Shown: positions 44,070 through 51,877 of the stretch, in pieces
Layout: every line of letters begins with the position of its first letter
Position numbering within the stretch: position 1 is the first letter of the stretch
Source of the DNA: Pseudanabaena sp. lw0831
GTDB taxonomy: Bacteria; Cyanobacteriota; Cyanobacteriia; Pseudanabaenales; Pseudanabaenaceae
Length of the DNA stretch: 58,057 bases
Direction: 5' to 3'
Assembly: GCF_016584665.1 (NCBI RefSeq)
Contig: NZ_BBJB01000040.1
Span: 1-58,057, forward strand
Translations under genes and position numbers: made by a program
Notes under the pieces: model-generated
What the model was told of the DNA's origin: nothing
The model's input: only the letters and a program-made list of their open reading frames with translations
Database searches by the model: none

Positions 44070-44216
44070 ATAGGTGTTTCGGGGAGTCAATGTATCTCGA
44101 AAGCCCTAAGTGCTTGATAGGTAATGTTTTTAGCGTCGGAGGTCTGCAATTCCTGAAATATTTGTCCTTAAAAGCTTTGAGCCATTTATCATGTTTGCCC
44201 TCCCCGAAACACCTAT
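44070..44216. mobile_element. 147-bp inverted-repeat element (MITE-like)
   Basis: Perfect 17-base inverted repeats lie at 44070-44086 and 44200-44216. A TA dinucleotide sits next to GGTGTTTCGGGGAG at each end, so a TA-target insertion is possible. The middle has no gene. Outer bases GGCT and AGCC extend the pairing. Confidence 0.6.
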
Positions 44217-44277
44217 AAAGCCAAAGTAACAACTCGCCATGCGATCGCCTTTTTGGGGAATATCAATCATACTAGAT

Positions 44278-44322
44278 CAGCAATTCTCATTATGAAACCG
44301 ATTTTTATAATGAGAATTGCTG
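44278..44322. repeat. AGCAATTCTCATTAT inverted repeat, copy A
   Basis: CAGCAATTCTCATTAT (44278-44293) and its complement (44307-44322) surround GAAACCGATTTTT. The 28-base arm plus loop recurs exactly, in inverse orientation, at 47840-47867, and a partial copy is at 57954-57981. Confidence 0.75.
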
Positions 44323-44391
44323 ACAGTAGATCGCAAATCTGACAGCCACTCTACTTTGATATATAATCAAGCTCAAGTTAGTACCTTTGAT

Positions 44392-45675
44392 ATGACACCT
44401 AATCTGTTTTCAAGCCTCAACCGCCGCAAATTTATCGGAATCTCCACCCTGTTTCTACTCGGAGCCTGTGGAGCGCAAACCACTCAAACCACAGCTTCAG
44501 GCAAAAGCAAAATTGTCTTCTGGACAATGCAATTAAAACCTCAGTTTGACAAATACATGACGGATTTAATTGCGGGATTTGTGAAGGAAAATCCGACAGC
44601 AGAAGTGGAATGGGTGGATATTCCTTGGGGAGAGATGGAAACCAAGATTTTGAGTTCAGTAGCGGCAAAAACTGCTCCTGATGTCGTAAATCTAAATCCT
44701 CAATTTGCATCGAAACTAGCCGAGAAAAAAGCATTAGTGGATATGGGCAAAGCCATATCTGATGCTGAAAAAGCTAGTTATTTCCCGAATATTTGGAAAG
44801 CCAATCAACTTGATGATGTGACATTTGGGCTGCCTTGGTATGTGGCAACTGACATCACAATTTACAACCGATCACTATTTGAAAAAGCTGGCTTAGATCC
44901 CGCGAAACCACCAAAAACCTTTGAGGAACTCACCAAGGTTTCCGAACAGATTAAAGCAAAAACTGGTAAATATGCTTTTATGCTGACGATGGATGGTGGG
45001 CAAGTTCTAGAAGCGATGGTACAGATGGGCATGAAGCTGCTGGATGCTAATGGCAAAGCTGCTTTTAATGATGTTGCTGGCAAAGCCGCCTTTGACTACT
45101 GGGTAAATCTATTTGAGAAGCAATTGATCCCTCGCGAAATCCTGACAGAAGGACATCGCAAGGCGGTAGAACTCTATCAGGCTGGTGAATTGGCGATTTT
45201 ATTGACTGGCCCCCAGTTTTTACAAACGGTGGCTCAAAACGCACCTGAGACCGCCAAAGTAACCGATATCGGCTCACAAATTACTGGCTCAACGGGTAAA
45301 AAGAGCGCCGCCGTGATGAATGTCGCCGTACCGACTACATCCACAAATCAAGCTCTAGCCGTAAAATTCGCATTGTATTTAACCAATGCTGAGAATCAGT
45401 TAGCCTTTACAAAAGTAGAGAATCTTTTGCCTTCCACAGTCAAGAGTTCTAGCGATCGCTATTTCACGGAAGCCGCCAAGGATGCCTCAATCCTTGATCG
45501 TGCTAGATTAGTCAGCGCGTCACAACTCCCTCAATCTGAAGTTTTAATTCCTCCTGCTAAAGATATCGAGAAGCTGCGCAAGATTATTTACGAAGAATTA
45601 CAACTTGCTATGCTCAAAGAGAAACCTAGCGACAAAGCGATCGCCTCGGCTGCCGAAAGATGGAACTCACTTTAG
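44392..45675 (+). CDS. Sugar-type ABC transporter substrate-binding lipoprotein
   Basis: This is a family-1 extracellular solute-binding protein. The N-terminus NRRKFIGISTLFLLGACG combines a twin-arginine-like start and a lipobox ending in Cys, so it is probably a lipoprotein. KIVFWTMQLKPQFDKYM and PTAEVEWVDIPWGEMETKIL start the mature domain. WYVATDITIYNRSLFEKAGL and GELAILLTGPQFL are characteristic. The ATG at 44392 is chosen because the sequence before it lacks signal-peptide character. No permease or ATPase gene is adjacent, so it is an orphan binding protein. A sugar ligand is inferred from the family. Confidence 0.85.
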   Translation: MTPNLFSSLNRRKFIGISTLFLLGACGAQTTQTTASGKSKIVFWTMQLKPQFDKYMTDLIAGFVKENPTAEVEWVDIPWGEMETKILSSVAAKTAPDVVNLNPQFASKLAEKKALVDMGKAISDAEKASYFPNIWKANQLDDVTFGLPWYVATDITIYNRSLFEKAGLDPAKPPKTFEELTKVSEQIKAKTGKYAFMLTMDGGQVLEAMVQMGMKLLDANGKAAFNDVAGKAAFDYWVNLFEKQLIPREILTEGHRKAVELYQAGELAILLTGPQFLQTVAQNAPETAKVTDIGSQITGSTGKKSAAVMNVAVPTTSTNQALAVKFALYLTNAENQLAFTKVENLLPSTVKSSSDRYFTEAAKDASILDRARLVSASQLPQSEVLIPPAKDIEKLRKIIYEELQLAMLKEKPSDKAIASAAERWNSL

Positions 45676-45678
45676 AGG

Positions 45679-45715
45679 AAGCACAACTATTTGCCTACGG
45701 CAAATAGTTGTGCTT
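45679..45715 (+). terminator. 17-bp perfect hairpin after the binding-protein gene
   Basis: Arms 45679-45695 and 45699-45715 pair perfectly around TAC, 4 bases after the stop codon. Confidence 0.8.
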
Positions 45716-45795
45716 GTTAATTTTCTTAGTGGATTTAGAGGATTTCCTGAGAACTGCGCTAGATTAGCAGCAGTTCTGAAAGAGGGGTTTTACCT

Positions 45796-47799
45796 GTGAA
45801 GAAATTAATTAATATTCAGGATATTGGTCAAAACTTTAGCAAGAAATTTTGGCGGCGATCGCTTGTCTCAGGTGCAGCGATCGCGATGCTTAGTGCTGTT
45901 ACATTGCCTGTTGTCACGGGGAGTGGATCAGCGATCGCTCAGCAAATTTCGCAGAAAGTAACTCAGCAAGATCAAACTCAAACCCGATCGCAACCTGTAC
46001 AAATGATGCAAGCTGGCGATCTTAACTTTCCATTGTGGGTATGGGTAATTGGCGGCGTAGTAGTCGTATTTATCTTTTTGCCACAGATGGGTTGGATCTT
46101 AGGATTAATCGTAGTGGGCGAGCGGGAAGTTGGCATTGTCGTCAAGAAATTCTCGCTGAAGGGAGACTTACCACCTGGGCAACTAGTTGCACTCAATGGG
46201 GAAGCAGGCTATCAAGCGGATACCCTCGCTCCAGGGTGGCATTTTGGATTTTATCCTTGGCAATATGGGATTCGTAAGGAATCGGTCATTGTGGTTCCTC
46301 AAGGTGAAATCGGGCTGATTATTGCTAACGATGGTAAGTCAATTCCACCAGATCGCATTCTGGGTAAAACTGTACCCTGTGATAACTTCCAGAACTCTAG
46401 AGAGTTCCTTTTAGCTGGCGGGGAAAAAGGAAGGCAGCTTGGTATCCTGACCGCAGGAACCTATCGAATTAATACAGCTTTATTTACGATTATTACTTCT
46501 GCAACTGCCGCCTCACATGGAATGTCTCCTGCGGAATTGAGGCTCTATTCAGTAGCAACCGAAAAGGTCGGTATCGTTACGGCACTGGATGGAATTCCCA
46601 TTGAAGCGGGGGCGATCGCAGGGGCGATTATTCCTGAGCATGATAATTTTCAGAATGCACAGCTATTTATCAATGGCGGCGGTCGTCGTGGTTTGCAAGA
46701 GCAGGTAATTCTATCAGGCTCATGGAATATCAATCCTTGGTTTGCCCAAATTGAACAGGTAAAAATGACTGAGATTCCCATCGGCTATGTCGGTGTGGTC
46801 ATCTCCTTTGTGGGTGGTGCTCAAGATGATGTCAGTGGAGCTTTGTTTACTCATGGACACTTGGTAAACGTCGGCGATAAAGGTGTCTGGATCGAGCCGC
46901 TTTATCCCGGAAAGCATCCATTGAATACACATATTATGAAAGTGGAACTAGTTCCTACAACCAATATTGTGTTGAACTTTAGCGATCGCACTGAAGAACA
47001 TGGCTATGATTCTAAACTCAGAGCTTTAAATGTACGCTCTATCGATGGATTTGCCTTTAATTTAGAAGTAGCCCAAATTATTCATGTCGGCTCTTTGGAT
47101 GCCCCAAGGGTGATTTCGCGAGTCGGCTCGATGCAAAATCTGGTCGATCATGTGTTGCGCCCTACCGTCGGTAATTACTTCCGTAATTCAGCACAGGCTT
47201 ATACTGTTTTAGATTTCTTGATTGCCCGTAGCGATCGCCAAGCTGAAGCTGCCGATTTCATTCGTACGGCGATGCACGCTTATGACGTGCAAGCAGTCGA
47301 TACATTATTAGGTCAAATCGAGCCACCTGAAACCCTGATGCAGACTCTCACCGATCGCAAGATTGCTGAGGAACAGCGCAAAACTTACGAAGTGCAGCGG
47401 ATCTCCCAAACTCAACGTCAAGAACTCGTCCGCGAAACTTCCCTTGCGGATATTCAGAGAGAAGTGGTCACAGCTGAGCAAGGTGTCCGCATTGCCGAGC
47501 TGCAAGCTAATGCCAAAGTTAAAGAAGCAAGTGGTGAAGCTGAAGCGATCAGAGTTACTGGTGAAGCCAAGGCTGATGCCTATCGGGCTGGGGTCGATGC
47601 CCTTGGTGGCAACTCCTATGTGGCTCTGCAACTGATGCAAACCATCGGCGATCGCAATGTGCGGGTTGTACCAGATGTGGCAGTCAATGGTGGCGATCGC
47701 GGCGGCGGTTTGCTTGATGGCGTATTAGGAATGTTGCTTTGGAATCAAAATAAAGAAGCTAAAGAAGCAAAAAACGATCATCTAACTAGACTTCCATAA
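45796..47799 (+). CDS. SPFH/flotillin-like membrane protein
   Basis: The N-terminus (RRSLVSGAAIAMLSAVTLPV, then AIAQQ) looks like a signal peptide. A second hydrophobic helix (residues about 77-105) precedes the SPFH part, REVGIVVKKFSLKGDLPPGQ. A long beta-rich middle (110-520) leads to a coiled coil (about 525-630) with EEQRKTYEVQRISQTQRQEL and EASGEAEAIRVTGEAKADA, as in flotillins, and a charged tail. Flotillins order membrane microdomains. The GTG at 45796 follows AGAGGGG. At 667 residues it is longer than a typical flotillin, because of extra N-terminal and middle parts. Confidence 0.8.
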   Translation: MKKLINIQDIGQNFSKKFWRRSLVSGAAIAMLSAVTLPVVTGSGSAIAQQISQKVTQQDQTQTRSQPVQMMQAGDLNFPLWVWVIGGVVVVFIFLPQMGWILGLIVVGEREVGIVVKKFSLKGDLPPGQLVALNGEAGYQADTLAPGWHFGFYPWQYGIRKESVIVVPQGEIGLIIANDGKSIPPDRILGKTVPCDNFQNSREFLLAGGEKGRQLGILTAGTYRINTALFTIITSATAASHGMSPAELRLYSVATEKVGIVTALDGIPIEAGAIAGAIIPEHDNFQNAQLFINGGGRRGLQEQVILSGSWNINPWFAQIEQVKMTEIPIGYVGVVISFVGGAQDDVSGALFTHGHLVNVGDKGVWIEPLYPGKHPLNTHIMKVELVPTTNIVLNFSDRTEEHGYDSKLRALNVRSIDGFAFNLEVAQIIHVGSLDAPRVISRVGSMQNLVDHVLRPTVGNYFRNSAQAYTVLDFLIARSDRQAEAADFIRTAMHAYDVQAVDTLLGQIEPPETLMQTLTDRKIAEEQRKTYEVQRISQTQRQELVRETSLADIQREVVTAEQGVRIAELQANAKVKEASGEAEAIRVTGEAKADAYRAGVDALGGNSYVALQLMQTIGDRNVRVVPDVAVNGGDRGGGLLDGVLGMLLWNQNKEAKEAKNDHLTRLP

Positions 47800-47839
47800 A
47801 CTCTCTAGCATTACCGTCACACTTTTGAGAATTGGTACT

Positions 47840-47867
47840 AAAAATCGGTTTCATAATGAGAATTGCT
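47840..47867 (-). repeat. AGCAATTCTCATTAT repeat, copy B
   Basis: The reverse complement is identical over 28 bases to the arm and loop of copy A (44279-44306). It lies between the SPFH gene and the NAD kinase gene and has only one arm. Confidence 0.7.
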
Positions 47868-47960
47868 TGTTTCTGGATTTTATATCTCGACCGCCTTGGC
47901 GGTTGCTATATAATTACAAAACTGACAAAATTTTTTGAATAGTCTAGGTAGTCATTGAGC

Positions 47961-48878
47961 GTGCCAAAAGTCGGGATTATATATAACGACGCAAAACCTG
48001 TCGCTGAGCGCGTAGCGTTGGATATGAAGTTATGGCTAGAAAAGCGTGGCATCCAGACTGTTATAGCGACGGGAACTGGCGGTATTTTGGGCTACGGCAA
48101 GCCAGACGCACCTGTATGTCACACCTTGATCGAAAGCTTAGTGCCCTTAGGATTTGATAGCGATGTCATGTTTGCAGTGGCTTTGGGAGGCGATGGCACT
48201 GTACTATCCGCTTGTCGTCAAATTGCTCCCCTCAGTTTACCAGTCCTAAATGTGAATACAGGGCATATGGGCTTTTTAACTGAAACTTACCTGACTGATT
48301 GGGAAGAAGCGATCGCCCAAGTCGTCGAAGGTAACTACGTGGTTGAGCAGCGATCGATGATGACGGTGCGCGTCTACGATAGCCAAGGCTTACTCTGGGA
48401 AGCCCTATCGTTGAACGAAATGGTACTACATCGGGAGCCATTGACCAGTATGTGTCACTTTGAAGTACAGATTGGTCGTCATATGCCCGTAGATATTGCA
48501 GCGGATGGCGTGATTATTTCCACGCCTACAGGTTCGACTGCCTATGCGCTCTCCGCAGGTGGCCCAGTGATCGAGCCAGGGATTCCTGTATTTCAGCTTA
48601 TTCCTATTTGCGCTCACTCAATGGCATCACGAGCTTTAGTATTTGCCAATACCGAGAAAACGGTTGTCACTCCCGCTAATAGTCATCGTTTGGTGTTAGT
48701 TGTCGATGGCAATGCTGGATGTTATGTCTATCCCGACTATCGCGTTGAGGTGGAGCGATCGCAATATCCCGCGAGGTTTATCCGATTACAGAACGGCGAG
48801 TTCTTTAAAGTTTTGCGCGAAAAATTAGGCTGGGGACTGCCACATATTTCTAAGCCATCCTTGGGCGAATTGACTTAA
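47961..48878 (+). CDS. nadK: NAD kinase
   Basis: NAD kinase makes NADP+ from NAD+ and ATP or polyphosphate. The catalytic GGDGT (76-80), [10 protein letters not shown] (99-108) and [18 protein letters not shown] are all present in the correct order, and the C-terminus ends with the usual beta-rich lobe. The GTG at 47961 gives [10 protein letters not shown], a natural start. A TTG two codons earlier is possible. The 306 residues are normal. It is alone on the plus strand, 70 bases before the pentapeptide gene. Confidence 0.94.
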   Translation: MPKVGIIYNDAKPVAERVALDMKLWLEKRGIQTVIATGTGGILGYGKPDAPVCHTLIESLVPLGFDSDVMFAVALGGDGTVLSACRQIAPLSLPVLNVNTGHMGFLTETYLTDWEEAIAQVVEGNYVVEQRSMMTVRVYDSQGLLWEALSLNEMVLHREPLTSMCHFEVQIGRHMPVDIAADGVIISTPTGSTAYALSAGGPVIEPGIPVFQLIPICAHSMASRALVFANTEKTVVTPANSHRLVLVVDGNAGCYVYPDYRVEVERSQYPARFIRLQNGEFFKVLREKLGWGLPHISKPSLGELT

Positions 48879-48885
48879 AATTCAT

Positions 48886-48924
48886 AAAGGTTTAGATAGA
48901 TGCAAAGCATCCATCTAAATCTTT
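48886..48924 (+). terminator. 18-base-arm hairpin after nadK
   Basis: Arms of 18 bases with two mismatches surround AAA. An ATG at 48900 lies in the arm and is less likely as a start than 48945 for the next gene. Confidence 0.65.
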
Positions 48925-48944
48925 ATAAGCTTATCAATGGCGCT

Positions 48945-49703
48945 ATGAGTCAAAGCCTCAACTTTGTAAATCAAGATTTGCGCGATCGCTCCTTTAAAGG
49001 TAAAAATTTGGTCGGTGCTGACTTTAGCGGCGCAGATATTCGCGGATGCAACTTTTGTCGCTCTCAACTTAAAGCTGCTAATTTTTCTAATGTACGGGCG
49101 GGTGCAAGCCAACGTCAAAACCTAATCGCCAGTATGGCAGCGTTTGTAATGGCGCTAATGTTTGCTGGTACGGCTATGATTGCCACAATCTTACTGATTA
49201 CCTTTGTAATTACTTTCATTTTTGGCGCAGCAAAAATTGATCGCGAAACAGTCTATTGGGTAGCGATCGCCGCGATCATTGTGTTTTCCGTTAGTTTTGC
49301 GATCGCTTTCACAGCTAGCTTTACCTTCACTGGCAGAAAAGGAACTTTCATAGCGACTACCATCTCCTTGATCATTGCCTTTGGATTTGGGTTCTTTGGT
49401 TCAACATTCACAAAAATATTAGTTTCTGGCGCATTTAATGCGATTATTGGCTCATTAAGGTTTAATAGCTTTACCGCGCTACTAATGTTTTTAGCGATCG
49501 AGCCATTACAATTTTTTGGCAGTCTTTATTTATTTCGCCTCACAATTAATACATCGCGAACAATGATCGGTACAAGATTTCAGTATGCAAACCTAACTAA
49601 AGCCTCTTTTCACAAGGCAACCTTAGTTAATTGCGATTTTTCCCATGCAATTACCAATGATGTGGATTGGGAACAAGCTCAAATATCCCGTTGCAAACTA
49701 TAA
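48945..49703 (+). CDS. Pentapeptide-repeat membrane protein
   Basis: The N-terminal part (8-50) and the C-terminal part (about 220-252) have A(D/N)LxX pentapeptide repeats: NLVGADFSGADIRGCNF, then ANLTKASFHKATLVNCDFS. About five hydrophobic segments lie between (65-205). The two repeat runs may form a single right-handed beta-helix around a membrane domain. The ATG at 48945 is chosen over 48900, which lies in the hairpin arm. The function is unknown. Such proteins are common in cyanobacteria. Confidence 0.82.
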   Translation: MSQSLNFVNQDLRDRSFKGKNLVGADFSGADIRGCNFCRSQLKAANFSNVRAGASQRQNLIASMAAFVMALMFAGTAMIATILLITFVITFIFGAAKIDRETVYWVAIAAIIVFSVSFAIAFTASFTFTGRKGTFIATTISLIIAFGFGFFGSTFTKILVSGAFNAIIGSLRFNSFTALLMFLAIEPLQFFGSLYLFRLTINTSRTMIGTRFQYANLTKASFHKATLVNCDFSHAITNDVDWEQAQISRCKL

Positions 49704-49734
49704 AAAAAGGAGTCGCTTTGCGACTCCTTTTTTT
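49702..49734. terminator. 15-bp bidirectional terminator
   Basis: Arms 49702-49716 and 49720-49734 pair perfectly around TTT with A- and T-runs on the two sides. It ends both the pentapeptide gene (plus) and pdhA (minus), whose stop codon overlaps it. Confidence 0.85.
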
Positions 49735-50761
49735 ATTCGTCTTCGGCAAACTGATAGCGGAACAGATCCTTAGGATCTGGTTCAGGGGAAGTCTCTGCAA
49801 AGCGGACACATTCCTCGACCACATCACGGATTTTCTTGTCGATCGCTTTTAATTGACTCTCTTCCACCAAGCCATGCTCCAGAAGGCGGCTAGCAAAGAT
49901 TTTAATCGGATCGCGTCCAAACCATTTGTCCTTGTCTTCCTTGCTGCGCAGCTCATCGGGGTCAGCCAGAGAGTGACCTCTAAAGCGATAGGTCATACAT
50001 TCTAAAACTGTAGGACCTTCCCCAGCACGACCACGACGGATTGCCTCTTGAGCGCGATCGCGGACTGCCATGACATCCATCCCATCCACTTCAAACCCAG
50101 GTATTCCAAATGCTTCAGCTTTCTTATGAATCCTGACATCGGAAGTGGCGCGGTGATGTTTCATACCGATTGCCCAGTCATTATTTTCAATTACAAAAAT
50201 AATTGGCAACTTCCACAAAGCCGCCATATTCAAGGTTTCAAAAAATTGACCGTTGTTGCTTGCACCATCACCAAAGAAGCAAGCCGTTACTTGGTCAGCG
50301 TTGGGATCGCCCATCACTTCACGACGATATTTTGACTGAAATGCTGCACCCGATGCGACGGGAATTCCTTCAGCAACAAAGGCATATCCACCCAAAAAGT
50401 TATTCTTGGCTGAGAAAATATGCATTGAGCCGCCACGACCCTTACTACATCCTGTTTCTTTGCCAAAGAGTTCTGCCATGACTTCGTTTGCGGTGACCCC
50501 TGCGCTCAAAGCATGAACATGGTCGCGGTAGGTGCTGCATACATAGTCATCGGAGCGCATTGCCTTAATTACGCCGCTAGCAACGGCTTCTTGACCGTTA
50601 TACAAATGCACAAACCCAAACATTTTTCCGCGATAATACATTTCAGCGCACTTATCTTCAAAAGTACGCCCCAGTACCATGTCTTCGTAGACAATTAGGG
50701 CTTCGTCTGTGGTGATATTGGGTGCAGAAGTCGAAACAGTCGCAACAGTGTCTTGAGGCAT
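49733..50761 (-). CDS. pdhA: Pyruvate dehydrogenase E1 component, alpha subunit
   Basis: The alpha subunit binds thiamine diphosphate and starts the decarboxylation of pyruvate to acetyl-CoA. The thiamine-diphosphate motif runs from GDGASNN (164-170) to IENN (191-194). [14 protein letters not shown] and the phosphorylation-loop-like area are conserved. The 342 residues are the usual length for the cyanobacterial and plastid type. The beta subunit and E2 are not in the window; LpdA (E3) is at 37229-38632. Confidence 0.96.
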   Translation of the reverse strand: MPQDTVATVSTSAPNITTDEALIVYEDMVLGRTFEDKCAEMYYRGKMFGFVHLYNGQEAVASGVIKAMRSDDYVCSTYRDHVHALSAGVTANEVMAELFGKETGCSKGRGGSMHIFSAKNNFLGGYAFVAEGIPVASGAAFQSKYRREVMGDPNADQVTACFFGDGASNNGQFFETLNMAALWKLPIIFVIENNDWAIGMKHHRATSDVRIHKKAEAFGIPGFEVDGMDVMAVRDRAQEAIRRGRAGEGPTVLECMTYRFRGHSLADPDELRSKEDKDKWFGRDPIKIFASRLLEHGLVEESQLKAIDKKIRDVVEECVRFAETSPEPDPKDLFRYQFAEDE

Positions 50762-50880
50762 CGATTCAATAGGTGTGCTAATCGCTAAATTTTTCTTTTA
50801 CTTAGTCTAGCAGTGAATGTCGATAGCGTTACAGAGACAAAACAAAGCCAGTGCTTCCAGCAATTATCATTTTAAAAATT

Positions 50881-50923
50881 AGTGTTGATGAAAGATCGCC
50901 GTTGGCGATCTTTCATCAACACT
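50881..50923. terminator. 20-bp perfect hairpin
   Basis: Arms 50881-50900 and 50904-50923 pair perfectly around GTT. It lies just beyond the stop of the retropepsin-like gene (minus strand) and upstream of the pdhA promoter region. Confidence 0.8.
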
Positions 50924-50925
50924 AT

Positions 50926-51552
50926 CTAAAAAAACTTGCGAGGAGATAATTCAATCTCTGATCGCCCAATCTTAATGTCAAACTGTCCAAAGAAATCATT
51001 ACCGAGCAAACCAATATCTGACTTTTCAGCAATTACAACAGGCATTATTTGGATCTTGAATGAACCTATCTCAATTGACTTTACTTCGCCAACAGGAAAT
51101 CTGACATTACTGCCATCTGCAATATTAAAATCAGCATAGTTGTATGGCACAACGCTCAGCGATCTCGCCATTTCAGAAGTGATTAATGTATGACTTGCGC
51201 CAGTGTCAAAAATCATCTCATATGTACGATCTCCATTAAAAACCACATCAATAGTTGGTATTTTGTTTCTGAATCTCTTGATCCGAATTTTAATCGTTCC
51301 ATTCGGATCAGACCTAACTTCAGATGCTCTAGAAGGCTGAGCAGTTGGTTGAATTGCATCGCTACTACCACATAGCTTACTTAAATCAATCCGCCTTCCT
51401 CGCGAGTTAATCATAAAACAGTCTGATGAATCTTGCGCGATCGCACTGTCCCCATCACTTGCCCAATTCAGCGTGCATATCCCTCCAAAGCTAATGACAG
51501 CACTTAACAATATGGTATTGATAGCGATTTGTGATAGTTTCATACAAGTCAT
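50926..51552 (-). CDS. Retropepsin-like aspartic protease, exported
   Basis: A signal peptide (about 1-39, ending near SAIAQ) precedes a linker and a single retropepsin-like domain. This has IFDTGASHTLIT (the catalytic Asp-Thr-Gly) and GLLGNDFFGQFDI at the end. The family members dimerise to form the active site. The 208 residues are typical for the bacterial TIGR02281-like group. ATG at 51550-51552 or the ATG three codons later is the start. The substrate is unknown; it probably acts in the periplasm. Confidence 0.83.
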   Translation of the reverse strand: MTCMKLSQIAINTILLSAVISFGGICTLNWASDGDSAIAQDSSDCFMINSRGRRIDLSKLCGSSDAIQPTAQPSRASEVRSDPNGTIKIRIKRFRNKIPTIDVVFNGDRTYEMIFDTGASHTLITSEMARSLSVVPYNYADFNIADGSNVRFPVGEVKSIEIGSFKIQIMPVVIAEKSDIGLLGNDFFGQFDIKIGRSEIELSPRKFF

Positions 51553-51667
51553 CTGGTTGGTCTAAATTGCTGTATGGAGATTTTTGATTAGCTGTATTTT
51601 ATTATAGCGCTAGCCATTGTTGAGCTATGCAGATAAAACTAGCTTCATCTCTTCGCAGCCTATTTAT

Positions 51668-51687
51668 ATAGCAATGTAAGTTTTGCT
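51668..51687 (+). repeat. AGCAATGTAAGTTTTGCT repeat, copy 3
   Basis: This copy is identical over its 18-base core to the reverse complement of 16753-16771. It abuts copy 2 of the 96-bp repeat. Confidence 0.6.
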
Positions 51688-51783
51688 TAGGATATAAAAC
51701 CCAAAAGATGAGTGGCGGTGCGAAGCACCGCCACTCATCTTTTGGGTTTTGATTTGTCCTATCTATCTCTTGCATTGCTATAG
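51688..51783. repeat. 96-bp dispersed repeat, copy 2
   Basis: Inverse copy of 16608-16703, identical at 94 of 96 positions by my reading. Its hairpin arms are 51697-51719 and 51728-51750. Confidence 0.85.
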
Positions 51784-51820
51784 AAGTCTAAACAAGTTTA
51801 GGACTTATGCAAAAGAACGA

Positions 51821-51854
51821 AATGTAGGAGCAATTCATGAATTGCTCCTACATT
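51821..51854. repeat. 17-bp perfect palindrome
   Basis: Arms 51821-51837 and 51838-51854 are perfect complements without a loop. The arms contain TAGGAGCAATTCA. The text GGACTTATGCAAAA lies just before it. I recall a similar arrangement as a common cyanobacterial repeat, but could not check it. Confidence 0.65.
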
Positions 51855-51877
51855 AGAGGAACAAAAAAAAACAAATG

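Larger units (their letters stand above)
43976..44391. other. Intergenic stretch with a 147-bp inverted-repeat element
   Basis: It holds the inverted-repeat element 44070-44216 and the palindrome 44278-44322. An 86-codon frame on the minus strand only reads through the element and is not called. The gene that follows starts at 44392. Confidence 0.55.
51553..51877. other. Gene-free stretch with three repeat elements
   Basis: The 325 bases hold the AGCAATGTAAG repeat (51668-51687), copy 2 of the 96-bp repeat (51688-51783) and a palindrome (51821-51854). No gene is supported. Confidence 0.7.

Noticed and set aside
43972-44232. 86-codon open frame (minus strand)
   Set aside because: It reads through the inverted-repeat element 44070-44216 and has no recognisable domain.
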